A DNA stretch of 64,000 nt from Elysia chlorotica. Taxonomy: Eukaryota > Mollusca > Gastropoda > Plakobranchidae. The stretch spans positions 1-64,000 of the forward strand of contig RQTK01000291.1 in the NCBI GenBank assembly GCA_003991915.1. Reading direction: 5' to 3'. The number at the start of each line of letters is the position of its first letter. Positions within the stretch are counted from its first letter, which is position 1. Shown here piece by piece: positions 1-13,900 of this stretch. The position numbers and the translations under genes were made by a program. Below the pieces are notes generated by a model, which searched no databases, had not been told where the DNA came from, and saw only the letters and a program-made list of their open reading frames with translations.

Positions 1-1637
1 TTCCTAGGTATTTTCCGCCTTTCTGCACTTTTTCCTCCTTTCCTCCCGAGTTAACAATCATCGTTTTTGTAATCCGCGGAAATGTGCGAGTTTATAATTC
101 CACGACGGTAGTCCCGCGGTTGGACTAGGTGAACGTCCGACTTCTCATTGTACAATGTATTGTAGATCTATAACTCTGAGCCGTACTGTTGCCTTGCCGA
201 TAATCGTCAATATTGTGCATAACCTAAAATGGCGATATAATTATTTTTAAATTATCGATAGTGTTACTTTTATTTTGTATTCTTCTGCTTTCCCGGTTTT
301 ATGATTTATTTTTCGATATGACGATCGTTTTATCCACCCCCGTTCTAGGGCTAGCTAAGTTGAATGAGTGATCTCTCACAGTGTTTACCTTTTCAAACGC
401 GATTCATATCTGAAATGGACAGGAAAATAAAATTATACTGAAACTAGCAAAACTGAAAAGAATACCGAAAACTTTTTGTCAAAGGCATACATTCATTCGG
501 CTGATCGAAATTCTAGTTCTTCCTCCATGATCCCTTTCCTACATCTCTTACTCTCACCGATCGTCGATCGCGTTATGACTTATGTCCATTCAAATTCACA
601 CTAAATTTCATGTCTTGGCCGAAAGCTAGTTACTAGGTCTAAACTCTAGTAGAGTGCTATTCTTTCACTCGATACAGCACTTTTTATGTTCTAGGTTTTA
701 TAATCTATACCTTAATAATCAAACAACGGCCGGTATCGCCGTGATCACTGAATAACAGCGAACTTGGGCGTGCAAAGGAAATAAAAGCTACAGTGAAAAA
801 TAAATTCAGATTCTAGTGGCTACAGACGTAGATCTATGTGTGAAACTAAAATCAAGAAGAGATGTTAGCATGGGGATACTCAAATAGTTGGCTTTTAAAT
901 TTATAATGTAAGTATTAATAGAACTATAGATAGCTTTAATAATTCTAAAACTCAAAAGAAATTTATAACAGCATAGGACCCAGCAATCCCCAATGAAACT
1001 GCAGTATTTTTAGGGGTTTGCCAGCATGCATCTATCTTTTGATCCACTAAAGATAGAATATAGAAACTGTTGTAGGTTTGAAAACTGTAGACTTTGGTCT
1101 TTCATTTAAAATGTCTTTTTCACCGCTTACGTATGCGAATTTACTTCTTACAAATTGGTAACGGTATGTTACGAAAAATAGCTTTTTGGGTTGACTGCGA
1201 AAAATTTTCCTCCTTTTTCACTTTTTGTCACCATCATCACTGTTTCAGGGTTCTTAATATAGATTTTGTTTGTTTTTTGTTTGCGTTGTTTTTTTGTTTT
1301 TGTCTTCTATACATGTAAACTGATGTCACAAAACATAAGCTTGACATTGAATGTTAATTAGGCATGAGTTTCTGTTATTTTACAAGGTTCGTGTAATTTA
1401 TAAAAAATATTAATTTAATACCTCTTATCATATGTCCCTTTACGATGCATTGTATGCTTATTTGTTCTAGCAAACACTTATTCTAACTCTATGTCAGATT
1501 TTACAAGCCTTGTTTTTTTATCCTATCGAGTGGTTCAACATGTTTTGTCAATGAGTATTTCCATTTTATTAAGTACACTTGATGATGCAATTTGTTTCTT
1601 GGGATTAATCAGGAGTTGTTGTTTTTTTATTCCAAAG
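1..1637. other. CpG-rich leader region and 5' non-coding sequence
   Basis: No convincing exon. The first about 780 bases hold many CpG dinucleotides (about 22 in the first 345 bases by eye), whereas the sequence from about 780 to 1637 is clearly poorer. In invertebrates with methylated gene bodies, CpG-rich patches often mark unmethylated 5' ends, so the promoter or first exon may lie here. 1020-1637 is AT-rich with nothing recognised. Confidence 0.35.
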
Positions 1638-1869
1638 ATTTCCTTGGACATGTATTATAGAGTAATACATTTGTACAGATCAAAAGGACATTTCCCCGCA
1701 AACAGTTCTGCAAATTTCAAGGGAAAAGTTCATAGAATGGCAGATGCTTTTGTTCTGGAAAATGACACACTTCTGTATAAAGGCAGAGGGGAGAAAACTA
1801 GTCTTAGAAAAGTAGTTATGACAACAGAGGAAAGACTCTCAAAGATGGCAGAGGCTCATATCCAGAATG
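1638..1869 (+). CDS. Exon 1 (first visible): N-terminal half of HHCC module 1
   Basis: Encodes residues 1-77 and one base of 78. The acceptor is TTCCAAAG after a T-rich tract and the donor is GTCAGT (non-consensus C at position 3). It contains the pre-zinc helix-strand region typical of integrase H2C2 domains (around YYRVIHLY and FVLENDTLLY) and the first zinc-ligand histidine, H74. The length of 232 nt is identical to exon 3, which encodes the same part of module 2 and supports the chosen acceptor. The frame stays open upstream to 1491, but that stretch reads as hydrophobic intron translation. Confidence 0.8.
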
Positions 1870-4800
1870 GTCAGTAATATGCATTCTCCAAAGTTGTTCA
1901 TGAAAATCTTTTAAGACTTAGTTTGACTGTCTTTCTAAATTAATTAAATTGTTGAGACAGCTGTGCAGTGTCCCCAAATGGCTTTACCTTTTTCATTAGT
2001 TCAAATTTGTGTTCAAACAACCAAAAATTTCTTTGTGTTCAATGAATAAGAATTGTACATATTGGGTTTAAGTGAACATTTACTAAAGAAGTTGATGCTG
2101 CTCAAGCGTGTGAGGCTTGGCCTAGAGTTAAATGAGATTAAACAAAAAATATCTTTGATTGCTAGCAACATAACATCAAATAAATTTCCAGAATAATCGT
2201 AAGTGTGACAGTATATCCAACCTCATGCTTGTCAATCATAACCACTACTCAACTGAAAATGAACCCCAGTAACGAAGCAATTTCAATGTTCACCTAGATG
2301 TACCAATGACAATTAATGGATCTATTGTGTTTATCTCTCTGTCTCTCTTTTTTTTTTTTTTTTTTTTTTGCAATAAGCTGAGATAGGGCATAAACTAATA
2401 GAAATGGGTGGGAAAAAATAAAGAAATTTCACTTTCCCTTGTGTCAATTGGGGTTGTAAAATCACAGTTTGTGTGGTTTTGTAGACTTATTTCTGAATTT
2501 AAAAGATATCTCCATTTCTTGATTTTTCTGTCTAAAATTCTGCCCTTACAGACATGGGGTTGGTAAATGAGAAAAACAACCTTTTTTGTCATTCTGCTCC
2601 TTTTTTTTTGGGGGCGCGGTGGTCCAGGGGTAGAACATCGGCTTCCGACGCAAAAGGTCCCGAGTTCGAATCCTGGCTGTTGCTCCCTACTGGTTGGGTC
2701 GGTGTCAGTATAATGTGACCGGCTGAGACAGGAGTCATGGTATCCCCACCCTGTCTCGTGTGTGGCAGCACATAAAATTGTCAGACGTCCGTCTTGGGGC
2801 CCGTCCACGATATAGCCTATAAGTTGCTGATGTTGGACGTTAAAACCCAACCAACCAAATTTCACTTTCCCTTGTGTCAATTGGGGTTGTAAAATCACAG
2901 TTTGTGTGGTTTTGTAGACTTATTTCTGAATTTAAAAGATATCTCCATTTCTTGATTTTTCTGTCTAAAATTCTGCCCTTACAGACATGGGGTTGGTAAA
3001 TGAGAAAAACAACCTATTTTGCTTCATATCTCAAAACAAGAAATTCCCTCAATCCATTGCTTATATATTATTTTTTTCTTCAAAAGTTTTAACACGCTAA
3101 GTTTGAATTTTAATTTTTGCAGAGAAGCATGTGTCCCAATTTAAGGCGTTAGACTACCTTAATGCTGAGAAGCTTTACTGGAAATCAATGCACACAGATG
3201 TACAAGCTTTTGTAACAGCTTGTCCAGGCTGTAGATTTGGCGAGGCAAAGAAAAGACGTAAATCTTCACCTAAACATCTGAGATGGCTTAAGGCCACAGC
3301 TCCTGTAGATGAAGAGGATTCAGATGCTGAGGTAATTTGTGTTATCAGCTTTAGATTCTAGAGTCATACGAGGTACTGACAGTTAAAGTTAAAGAAGCTG
3401 TGTAGGATGTTTACACACATTGTTTGTCATAATACTGTTAGATAGGAAGGTGGCTTGTAAATTTGTTACTGGGAAGAGAGAAGGGATTTTCTTGTTTAAA
3501 TACAGCACAGTAATGATAACCTACTTCAACTCCTTAACCATTTCCTGTTTTTAAGCAGCGCTGTGACCACCTTGAATTACGTTATGTTCAGCTTCCTGGT
3601 AACAGGAGCATCCTTGTTTGTTTACATTCTTTCAGCCAAATGCAGGCTACGCAGAGGGCTTACAGGAAATTTCGAAAAGCCTTGTAACCCACTATCTATT
3701 TCTCTGAGATATATAAAATCTCGTCTAGTCGTAGATAATTAAATTCTCTTTATAATGAATACTTTAAATGTAAGTTTTTCAAATTTTTTTATTCATAAAA
3801 TGATGTTTCTGAGCATTTAGAAAAAAAATCAAAATAATGAACACCCACAATCAAATATAATTTCACATATAATCAGAAAAAGACAGTCTTAGGGACAAAG
3901 ACATGACAATTAACCTATAAAGCGAGGCGTGCCAGATGACTGCTCGCAGCTACCTCACTGGCTTAGCAACTCCCTACCGGGTACTGCGGGGTGCCATCAA
4001 ACTACCACTAGTAGTCAGCCTTCATTCATCTCATATTCCTCTCTTTTCTATCATGCGAGAAATTCATGAATGGGTACACATGCTCTTAAAGGGTTAACCA
4101 ATTGAATAATTAGGAGGATTCCCTGTCACATTATGATGGATATGATGATAGCCTGGATCTTTAAGAAAGAAGAGGGCTGAGGAAGGAGCATGATACCACC
4201 TGTAGAGATCTTGGGTAACTTGGCAGTGTTGTGAAACAGCCGCTGGCTATATTGCATGTTGAACTTAGGCCTGTTCTATTCGTGTGACTGTGGGCTTGTA
4301 GTTGCAATTGGCTCACTCTAACACTGTACATGTACTAAATTTATTTGGATAGTAGGCTGACACAAACTAATTGCCCGTGCTTTGCTTGATAATCTTTGAT
4401 CATAACCACCTTACGTGGTCTGCGTTCTCAAGCAGACCATTTGATACTCAGCAGGTAAATGTAAATATTATTAGGGTTGGCTTAGTAGGGGCGTAGAGAT
4501 GGCTCAGTCTCCAGTGTTGGGACGGAGAAGGTTCAAATCTTTGGTGTCACCGCTTTTTCCCACCCACCCCCTTTTTTCACCCATCTCTGTAGGAAACCTA
4601 TGGGACATAACATTTATTTGAAGACATCTCTAGCATTAGTGCCCTGGATTGATAAGTAGGACGTCAAACGTCATACTTTCAGTCAAGAGATGCACAGGAG
4701 AAATGTTGTTCCATGTAAAAAAAAAGATATGAACTGAAACATTTCACACCCACAAAGCTATTTTAAATTACATAAGTTTGTGATCACCTGTAGGAAAGAA

Positions 4801-7800
4801 AGTGATAACTGTCTTCTCCTTTATTCCTCCCACACGATTAGTAATAAACGATTAATAAAAAGCAGAAGCAAACAAGATAGTGAAATCAACCAACTTCTCA
4901 GCGCAATAGAAATATATAGTTTTATAAACTTATAAATAGAAATAACAGAAAAAAATATTGGCGATAGCAGCGCAACACTTAAGTCAGTTAACCAGGTGAA
5001 CAGTACTACCACACCCCATTTTTTCACAGCCGATCACCCATGTCAGACCCAGACTGGCCATTGGGGGGCCTTCAAAGCGATGCAGAGGTTAAACAACACT
5101 ATGAAGAGTCAAAATTACGTTTCTTGATATTATTTTGTTTTCATGTATCAACCTACACCCCCTCTTTCTCTGTCTCTCTCATTCCCTCCCTAACATACAT
5201 ACACACTCTCTCTCTCTTTCTCTCGCTCGGACTGGAAAGAAATTAATAGTTTATTCTTATATCTTCTAAGGAATCAATATAATGAAAAGAAAACAAAAAT
5301 GCCGTGCATGTAGACCAATGTATCTTATAGAAATTATAGATCTAATGTAATATAAGAGCTATGTACGGGAGCAAGAAAATTCTATGTTTAATTTTTGGTA
5401 TGTATTTTTTAGCAAATATTTATTCTCGCCAGTAACATCCTTATGTAGATACTTTGGTTTAGATCGATCTAGTTGAGGACTGGTTAGTAATGCCAAGAAA
5501 TGAAATGTGTGCTTACTGCAGACCTAGATCTACACACTGAACAGCATGAGCTGCGATAGTGAGAGCCATCACAGATCCTAGTTCATGAGATCTATGTCTA
5601 GTAGGCTACAAACAGCTCAGCATTTAAAAAAAAAATTAAAAGGTCTTCATTAAAAGCATGGATTTAGTTAATCTCTTTTTGTTTTTTCTTTTATGGACAT
5701 ATCATTCAGTCCAACTGGCTTTGCTATGGTCGTAGATACAAGTCTGGTCTAGATCTAGATTAGATCTACATCAGAGGCCTCCTCTATGACTTGATTTATT
5801 ATCATGCAGATTGTACATAACTCAATGAAGTCATTTTCAGGGCTGATATCAAAATTAAATTCAGTCTAGATCTGGACCACTCTAAATATCAGCAATCATC
5901 ATGCAAATAGAAAGAAACAAGGCTTGGTTCGAACCTAATGAAAGAGAAAGAAAGCAAGGTCTAGTCTAGAACAGGTGAATTGTAAGACTGAACCTTTATG
6001 AATGCAAGAGCTGCCTCAGTGGGGAATTCTGTGGTATTCTGGGTCAGGAAGAACACAGTTATATATAGAATGATTACTAGGGTTCTAGTCTTAGCCTATC
6101 TGGTCAAATTCAGCCCAAAATAGAACACACTGCTCAAGGGAAACCTCCGGGCCGTATCTGGTTGGTTTGAACACTGGCCAGGTGTGTTCTGGACAGCTGT
6201 ATTTGGCTGGATTATACAAAAGACTGGAAATATTTTGGCCGGATTTGGTCGTGTTACGGAAAAGGGTTAAATCTGGTCCTTATTGTAAGAAGACCGCTGG
6301 AATGTAAGAATGGATTTTAAATTTAATATTGATTTTTAGGTTTAATGTTTTTGTTATTGGGATTGCTCTTTTTCTGATTTTATAGCTTTACTGCATGAGA
6401 GGTTGGGGGGTTATTTTGAGAGCACACCGTACCAGCGGTTTCATGAAATTGGCCATGCTAAAGGCATTGAGATTTTGGTGCTGGTAGGGATAAGACAAGA
6501 AGGAGAAAGTAGAACGATTAACTAAGAATTGCCAAAGATAAAATGAGTTTAGACAATGTGATTATTTTGTCTTGAGAATATTTGCATTTTACAAAATTGT
6601 GGGGGAGTTAAAACATTAGCATGTGATAGTCCCCTTTCATTGCAAAAATGTTTTTACTGCTTTCTATTTGTTTTACTATTGATCTTACAAAGCTTTGGCT
6701 TTTTCCAGGCCACTAGTGATGATGTGAGCTATGAAAATCTGTGGATGTACATCAAGAAAAAAGTCACACCTGATACTCTGTCAAGATCAGCACTTTTGTT
6801 GTTTAGGAAAAGAGCTAAGAATTTCAAGATAGAAAAGGGAATTCTTTACTATTTTCACCGAAGTGATGGGAAGAGAAAGCCTAGATTTGTGTTGAGAACA
6901 GAGAAAGAAAAACAAGAGGCCCTCAGAAAGGTTCACTCAGGTAAATTTATGTGGGAAAAATCCTGGGCAGTTTCTTTTTTATTAAATTTTTTTCAATAAA
7001 CCTTTTTACTGCAGGCCAAACGAATGGAATTATGAGCTATAAAATCAGTGCGTAAGTAATTTGTAAATTAAGTTAATTAATTTTTTAGCTTTCCTTCTTT
7101 CTACAGTGGAACCCTCACAAAAACGAAGTCTGATAATTTTTATAAACTGAATTTTGCAAAAGCATAGGTTTTTTTTTCTCTTTGGCTCTATTGAAATCAA
7201 ACTCACAATTAAAATTTTTTTCTGATTTGATTCTCTTAATTCGAAGCTCACACCACCAAAAGGCATTAGCTGTCAAGCTTAATTCAATGCTTATTGCTGT
7301 CCAAGCCATACCATTCAAAGAATTTGGGTTAGGAGAAGGTTGCTATAATGAGAAAACAATAAGAAACTAACAGTAACGCAGTTTTACAAATAAGGAAAAT
7401 ATTAACTGTCTACTAGTTTTAACACTTTAGTGGTTCAGGTGTATCCCCTTCTGTAATTCTAATCCTCTTAATTCGAAGTTTAGATCAAATCCCAAGCAAT
7501 TCGAATTATGAGGTTTCCAGTGTATCTTTTTACTTTGCCTGAAATATCTAAAATGTAACCTAATCATCTGAAATACTGTGTCCAAGATCTATGGCAGATC
7601 TAAATCTAGCCGAGATGATGTATGTTCAGCGGTGTGGTGCTCCATGCCTCTTTTACTTTAAACTTGCTACACTTAGCAATGGAAATCAAAAGGAAGAGAA
7701 ATAAGCATTTTTTGGATGGATACCTTTCCATGAAATAAGAAATTAAAATTGTGCCTCGAAGTTTAGATAAGATGTTTTCCTTAACCATGCCTAATCACCA

Positions 7801-7880
7801 CACAAGCCTGTGCTTTGTTGATTCCACAAACTGGGTGTGCATTATCTCAAGACACGATTCAGACAATAGTTATGATGCTA

Positions 7881-7949
<69 letters not shown>

Positions 7950-10900
7950 TAGTAGTAGTAGCAGTAGTGGTGGTAGTGGTAGTAGTAGTGGTAGTAGTAG
8001 TAGTTGTGGTAGTGGTGGTATTATTGGTAGTGGTAGTAGATGTAATTGTCATTACAGGATTGAAGAAATTCCACAAACACTTGAGAGGGTTGTAACAAAA
8101 ACAAAAAATAACTTGTATAGTTCAATCTTGTGATCATTCAATTTATAACTTTGTTAGTCGTGTAGTTTTCATAAAACTGTGCATAAATCTCTTTAAAGAA
8201 ATAGATAATTTTATAAATATCTCTCCCCCTCCCCTTTTTTCCCCCTCATTTTCATTCTCTATTGTAATGTTCCATTCTTTTTCTTGAATGGAAGTAAGTT
8301 ATCAAGATGGCTTTACCTATTTACCTCTTTTGAAAAATGTACATGTGAATATTATTTGTCGACTTTGCCAGGATCTGGTGCTGAGCATTTGGGTGAAGGT
8401 TTGATGAAAGACAAGTTGAGACAGTCAGTGTTTTGGTATGGAATGTCTTGTGATGTTAAGAGGTTTATAGCTTCATGCACACAATGTCGTAAGTCAGAAC
8501 AGCATATTCAGTCAGCGGCTGCAGACAAACAAGACACTGCCTTGGAGGATAAAGTTAAGCTCTACCAAGACTATTTTGCTGGCAAGGTTGGTCATCTCAC
8601 TTCTAATAATAATATTTAAATCAAGTAGTGCCTGTGTGATCAGCCGAAAGTGTTGCCTGAGTACAGGGCTGGCTACTACGGCCGTGTGTGAATATTGGAG
8701 TGTAGCTGCGAAGTCTGCAGTGTCTGGTGGGGTGTTCGAGTAAAGGTGTGAAATCATATGGGCAGTTTGTTAGATTTCATATATAAAGAATGAAAACCAC
8801 ATATTTTCTAAAAAATGTAAAAGCTACTCAATGTGCATTTAGTGTATTTAGTATATATGGATGGTTACTTTTTATGGTTTGCTTTGTGGCATCGCGGAAG
8901 TTTGTTTTAGTTAGAAAAATGAAATTGGAAGTTTATTGGGATCGGACACTAGGTGAGTGCTTATGCATGATTATGTACTTGGATAGATCAACGATTTATA
9001 GTTTATTGTTCAATACACCATAGTGCTGATTGGTTAGGTCAGAGGAAATAGATACCCTTTATCCTGAACCCCGGTGGTCATATATGAGAGAGAAGGAGAG
9101 ATACACACGATCTTGCACTTATTGTTTATATCAGATCTGTAGAGGAGCTGCCATACCCCATACCGCTGTTTGATCAAATCAGAGAGAGTATATTCCAATC
9201 TTCACTCTCTTGTCTGATGCGTTACAAACTACAAATTATTTTTATCTCCCCTCCACCCAGAACTGAGCAGAGGTTCATTTCTTACATCGCCCCTGCTCTC
9301 CTAGCTTAACCGCTATAGACAAAGGGCTGTCACAGTTTTAAAAGACAGGGCAGACATTCAAAGATAGTGTAACCTAACATTTTATACATTAAAAGGTAGA
9401 AAGTATCTACAAATTGTGTACAGTGCACTCCACTTAATTGGACATCTGATAATTTAAAATTTTCCCTAATTGGACATGCTTAACCCTACAAGTGTCGCTA
9501 GTATTTAGTGTATGGTGTTGGGCTATATTTGGTAATTTATATAGGGGTCATAAAATGGACTGTGGGGCAGCAAAAGTTTTTTATAAACCATAAAACCTAT
9601 ACAATTTTTGAAAGCTGAAAGGGTGTAGAAAATTTTTAAGTGGTTTTTGGTGTTTTGTGACCTTGGCCTTTCAGGGCCTTTCAGGGCCAAGGTCAGGTTT
9701 CTATTCTAAAAAAATTATTCAGCTTTTAGAAAATGTATAGGTCTAATGGCCTCACATCTAGCATAAACCAGCTGTAGCAGATTCATGCAACGGAAAAACT
9801 TAAAAAATGATCCTGAGTTTTCCCTCTGACCATTCCCATGCAGAAGTAGATTGGGTCCTTAGCTGGCATCAACTAGATCTACATCTCTGTTTCTATCTAC
9901 TTCTAACTCAACTGCTCTTGGCACTGACTCGCTAGGTCTAGATCTAGATCTACTAGACTCCCATTTTCATCACTAACAATATCAAAATCATCATCACTCT
10001 CACTATCTAAGACATTTAAAACTTGTTCTCGAGTAATTTCCTTCCTGATAGACCTGCTCCTTGATCAGATTTTGTTAGAGATTGTGGTTTTCAAGAGAAA
10101 ATCGAGTGTCAACATGTAAACAAAGTATGAACTGAAAACAGCTGTTATCTGTATTCAAAACAACACTGGAAGGAAGTGGAAGTCCTTTATTCCTATAAGA
10201 ATAGTTTCAATTTATTTGGCGATGTACAGAAACTTTAGTCAGCCATAAAATAAACCCTCCTTTATGGCCGATCATATCGGCCGTAACACTACAGGTGCGA
10301 CTTAACGGCCGATTCCATCATATAAGTAATTTCATCGGCTGTAAACATGTCTAAGGTTAAAAAATACGGAATAAATCTCCTTTAATTGCTTCTTGCATAT
10401 TTTTGCTTTATTTGATGATTTACTGCTTCATTTCTTTTATTTTGACATGTTTCCAACCCAATATGACATAATAAAGCAGGTGTTTGTCTCTGTATTAAAC
10501 TGATAGATAACCCTGCAAAAGGTAATAAATTTTGTACTGGCTAAACAAGCCAATGGATGGTGCACAAAAAGATTGTAGATTCCTATCAAGACCCAAAGCC
10601 AAGCCACTGCAGCTTTGGCTTAGAATACTATATTTAATTCAATTTCCCCTTTCTGGTCCCTGTAATAAAGAATTATCAGGTATGCACTGTATAACATACA
10701 TAATTTATGCTACCGAAAGGGAGTACAGTTGGTCTTGGGGTATTTTGAAGCACAAGTATTTCAATGTACCAACCTGTTCATTCTTTGCTCGTGATATTAT
10801 AACATATATAATGCACTTAGTCCTCTTTGACTCCTTCATGTGCTTTTATGTTAGAAAAGATACTGGAGAAAAGGCACAATCCCGTCTCATACCTCGGAGG

Positions 10901-13900
10901 TTAGCCTGTGTTCGCTGTAATCTTTTATGATATATGAAGTAATTGCAGCCTACCATTGGTACCCATCTGCAAAGACAATCATGGTCAGAAATTGCAAAAT
11001 AGCAAAATTTTATGTGATAGACTACCCCTAGCTAATCTAGATTTTTATTATCATTTCTTGTTTTTGCTCCTTCCTCAGAATATTAATCCAAAACAAGAGT
11101 GTCTTGATTCTTTGTTTCCCTATAAAGGTGAGAAAATTCCCAAGATTCATAGTTATATAATCAAGATTATAAATGAATTATAGTCTTGTGATGTTTTCTC
11201 TTGGGCAGTGTTATCAAGAAGTAGTTCATGCCTCTTTGTTACTGCCCAGGCAAATTTGTAAACATGGTTGAGCTGTGTTGCTTGGGTGTGAGCCCTGCAA
11301 TAGAAATAATCTCTGGCAGATTTTACTGATAATAGACCCAATGAACTGTACAAATTCTTTGGGTGTTTTGAAGGTGGCGATGGCCAGTCTGGGTCTGTTA
11401 CGGGCGGCTGGGTGTGAAAAAATGAGGTATGGCAGTACTGTTCACCTGGTTAACTGGTGCTCTGAGTGTTGCGCTAATATTGCTGATATTTTTTTCTTTA
11501 TTTCTATTTATAAGTTCATAAAACTATATATATTTCTATTAGTAATATTCCGCTGAGAAGTAGGTTGATTTAATGTCTTGTTTGTTTCTGCTCTTTGATT
11601 ATCGTTTATTACTAATCGTGTGGGAGGAATAAAGGAGAAGACAGGTATTTCTTTCTTTCCTGCAGGTGATTACAATGAAACTTATTTAATTTTGAATAGC
11701 TGTGAGTGTGGTATGTTTCAGTTTGAATCCTAATTTAGATGGAACAACATTCTTCTTGTGCGTTTCTTGACTGAAAGGGTTAATGCGTTTAGAACCCTTG
11801 TAGCCCCAATTGTAAGTTCTACAGTACAGAAATGGAAATATCAACTGAGGATCGAACTTTTGACCTCCTATTCATTAATCCAGAGCACTAATGCTAGAGA
11901 TATCTGGCGCCTTATATTTATAATAATGCAATCTTCAAATTAATGTTATGTCCCATAGGTCTCCTACAGAGATGGACGGAAAAAAGGGGTTGGGTGGAAG
12001 AAGAGCGGTGACACAAATATTTGAACCTAGGATCTCCTGCTCTTCATGCTTATAGAATTTAAATTTAATTTAGATATACATGTACATCCCACGAATTTCT
12101 AGAAAAATGTCAAACCAGGTTTTTGGGCACTTGTCGAGTATCGCACCGTCTGCCTGTGAACACAGGCCAAGACAGACAGAGCTATCGTGAAGCGGTAATG
12201 ATCAAAGATTATCATGCAAAGCACCGTCAGTTACAGTATGTCAGCCTACTATCCAAATTAACTCAGTACAGTGTAAAAGTGAGCCAATTGCAATTACAAG
12301 CCCACAGTCAGACGAACAGATCAGATCTGAGCTCAACATGCAATGTGGCTAGTGCCTGTTTCACATCAGTGTGTGTGTGTATCAGTCTGTCTGTCTCTGT
12401 GTCTCGTTGTGCTTTGTTGACACTTTTATGTGAATCAGTCAAAGCATGGCTTTCATCACCATCTTCCCCTACATCAGTGGTTCAATCGTCAATATGCGGG
12501 GACTAAACACCACAATCTGGCAAGTGAAATTTTTAATTGCTAAAAACTACTCCAATCAAATTTCTGTTGAAAATGATATTAGGGGTGATTCATTCAAGCA
12601 TTGATTATCGGTTAATTTTCAATGTTGTGAGCGAAGTTACCCTGTCTACACTGGTGGTTCAACTGAAAGTGCAACCAGTAATAGAGGCTTAAAAATTGTA
12701 ATAAAATATCCTAATGGATCATTTGAAAAACATCCTTTTCCTGCAGACAATCTGGTATCTAATTTCCACGCAGAGCTCCATGCAATCTAGAAAGCAACCA
12801 CCCTACTTCTAGATAATAATAACACCATTAATGAAGACATTGTTATCTTAAGTGATTGCTGTGCAGCCATCCAGTTTATTCAATTTGGAGTTAAAGACAA
12901 CATGACAGAAACAATCCTACAAAATTTAGAGTCGTTAGCAAGGACAAAGTCTACACACTATAAACAACACAGAGATGTATGGACCAGACGCTTCTAAAAT
13001 AAGTCACTGGTGACTGCGACCAAATACATGTACTTGATTAGGTTTGAACAACAAATCACATGTGACACCAGAGGAAACAACGCACTAGACCTCCTTTACT
13101 GTAAATTTGTATACCAGCAAGGCCTTGGCCCCTTTGGGCAGATCTGACCACTGTCTAGTGTATCACAGACTGGTCACTGTTCTTGAACACGGCTAAAAAT
13201 ATACATAAACTTGCTGACACCGTCTGCTGTTATATTAATTTTTGTGTAGACTCAATTGTGCTTAACAAATCGATAAAGATATATCTCAATAACAAACCTT
13301 GGCTAACATGTGAAATCAAAGAAGGAATTAATAATAATAAGCAGGCCTTTAAAAGTAAAAACATGCAACCCATGTCGCAGCACAGAAAGAGCTTAAAGCT
13401 GTAAAGAGAAAAGAAAAAAATATGTATAACAACAAAATTGCATTAGCAGCAGTTTGCAACACTCATGAAAATATTGTTAGGTTTTTAGAGGGTGGGTTTA
13501 TCGAGTGATCTTGTTGCACTCCAGTCCCATTGTTGGAGAGACAAGACGATCAAAGTGTTTCTCAATGGCGACTACGAGTTTCTCTGTAAAATGTACGGAC
13601 TGTCGGGCCCTCAGGCACCTATCCATGCCTTTGGTGTTTGATTTTAAGTCTACTTTATCGAGTGCAAAGTGTTATTTGCTTCTTAACAATAAGTTTTGTA
13701 AAAAAAAATTTGACCAAATCCATCCCAGATAACTTAACGCACGATTCATCCACATACATAAAATGCCAACTGTTAAACAATAACTATTAGATCTTGGTAC
13801 CAGCACACTCATTAATTTTCAAATTTTAGCAAATCGTGTTGCTGATCTTGTAAAACCACAGATATTTTAAAACCATCATATAAGCATTTTATTGTTTCAA

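Noticed and set aside
1491..1637. Upstream extension of exon 1 to an ATG at 1491
   Set aside because: The translation is hydrophobic and intron-like, a T-rich tract and AG precede 1638, and the 232-nt length match with exon 3 favours 1638 as the exon start.
7751..8095. Val-rich and Thr-rich frames
   Set aside because: Translations of the (TAG)n microsatellite.
9421..10688. Possible Tigger-like element between TA-CAGTGCA and TGCACTG-TA
   Set aside because: Only seven terminal bases agree; too weak to call.
10532..10930. 132-codon open frame in intron 4
   Set aside because: No domain, no good splice sites and AT-rich composition; not needed for the gene phase.
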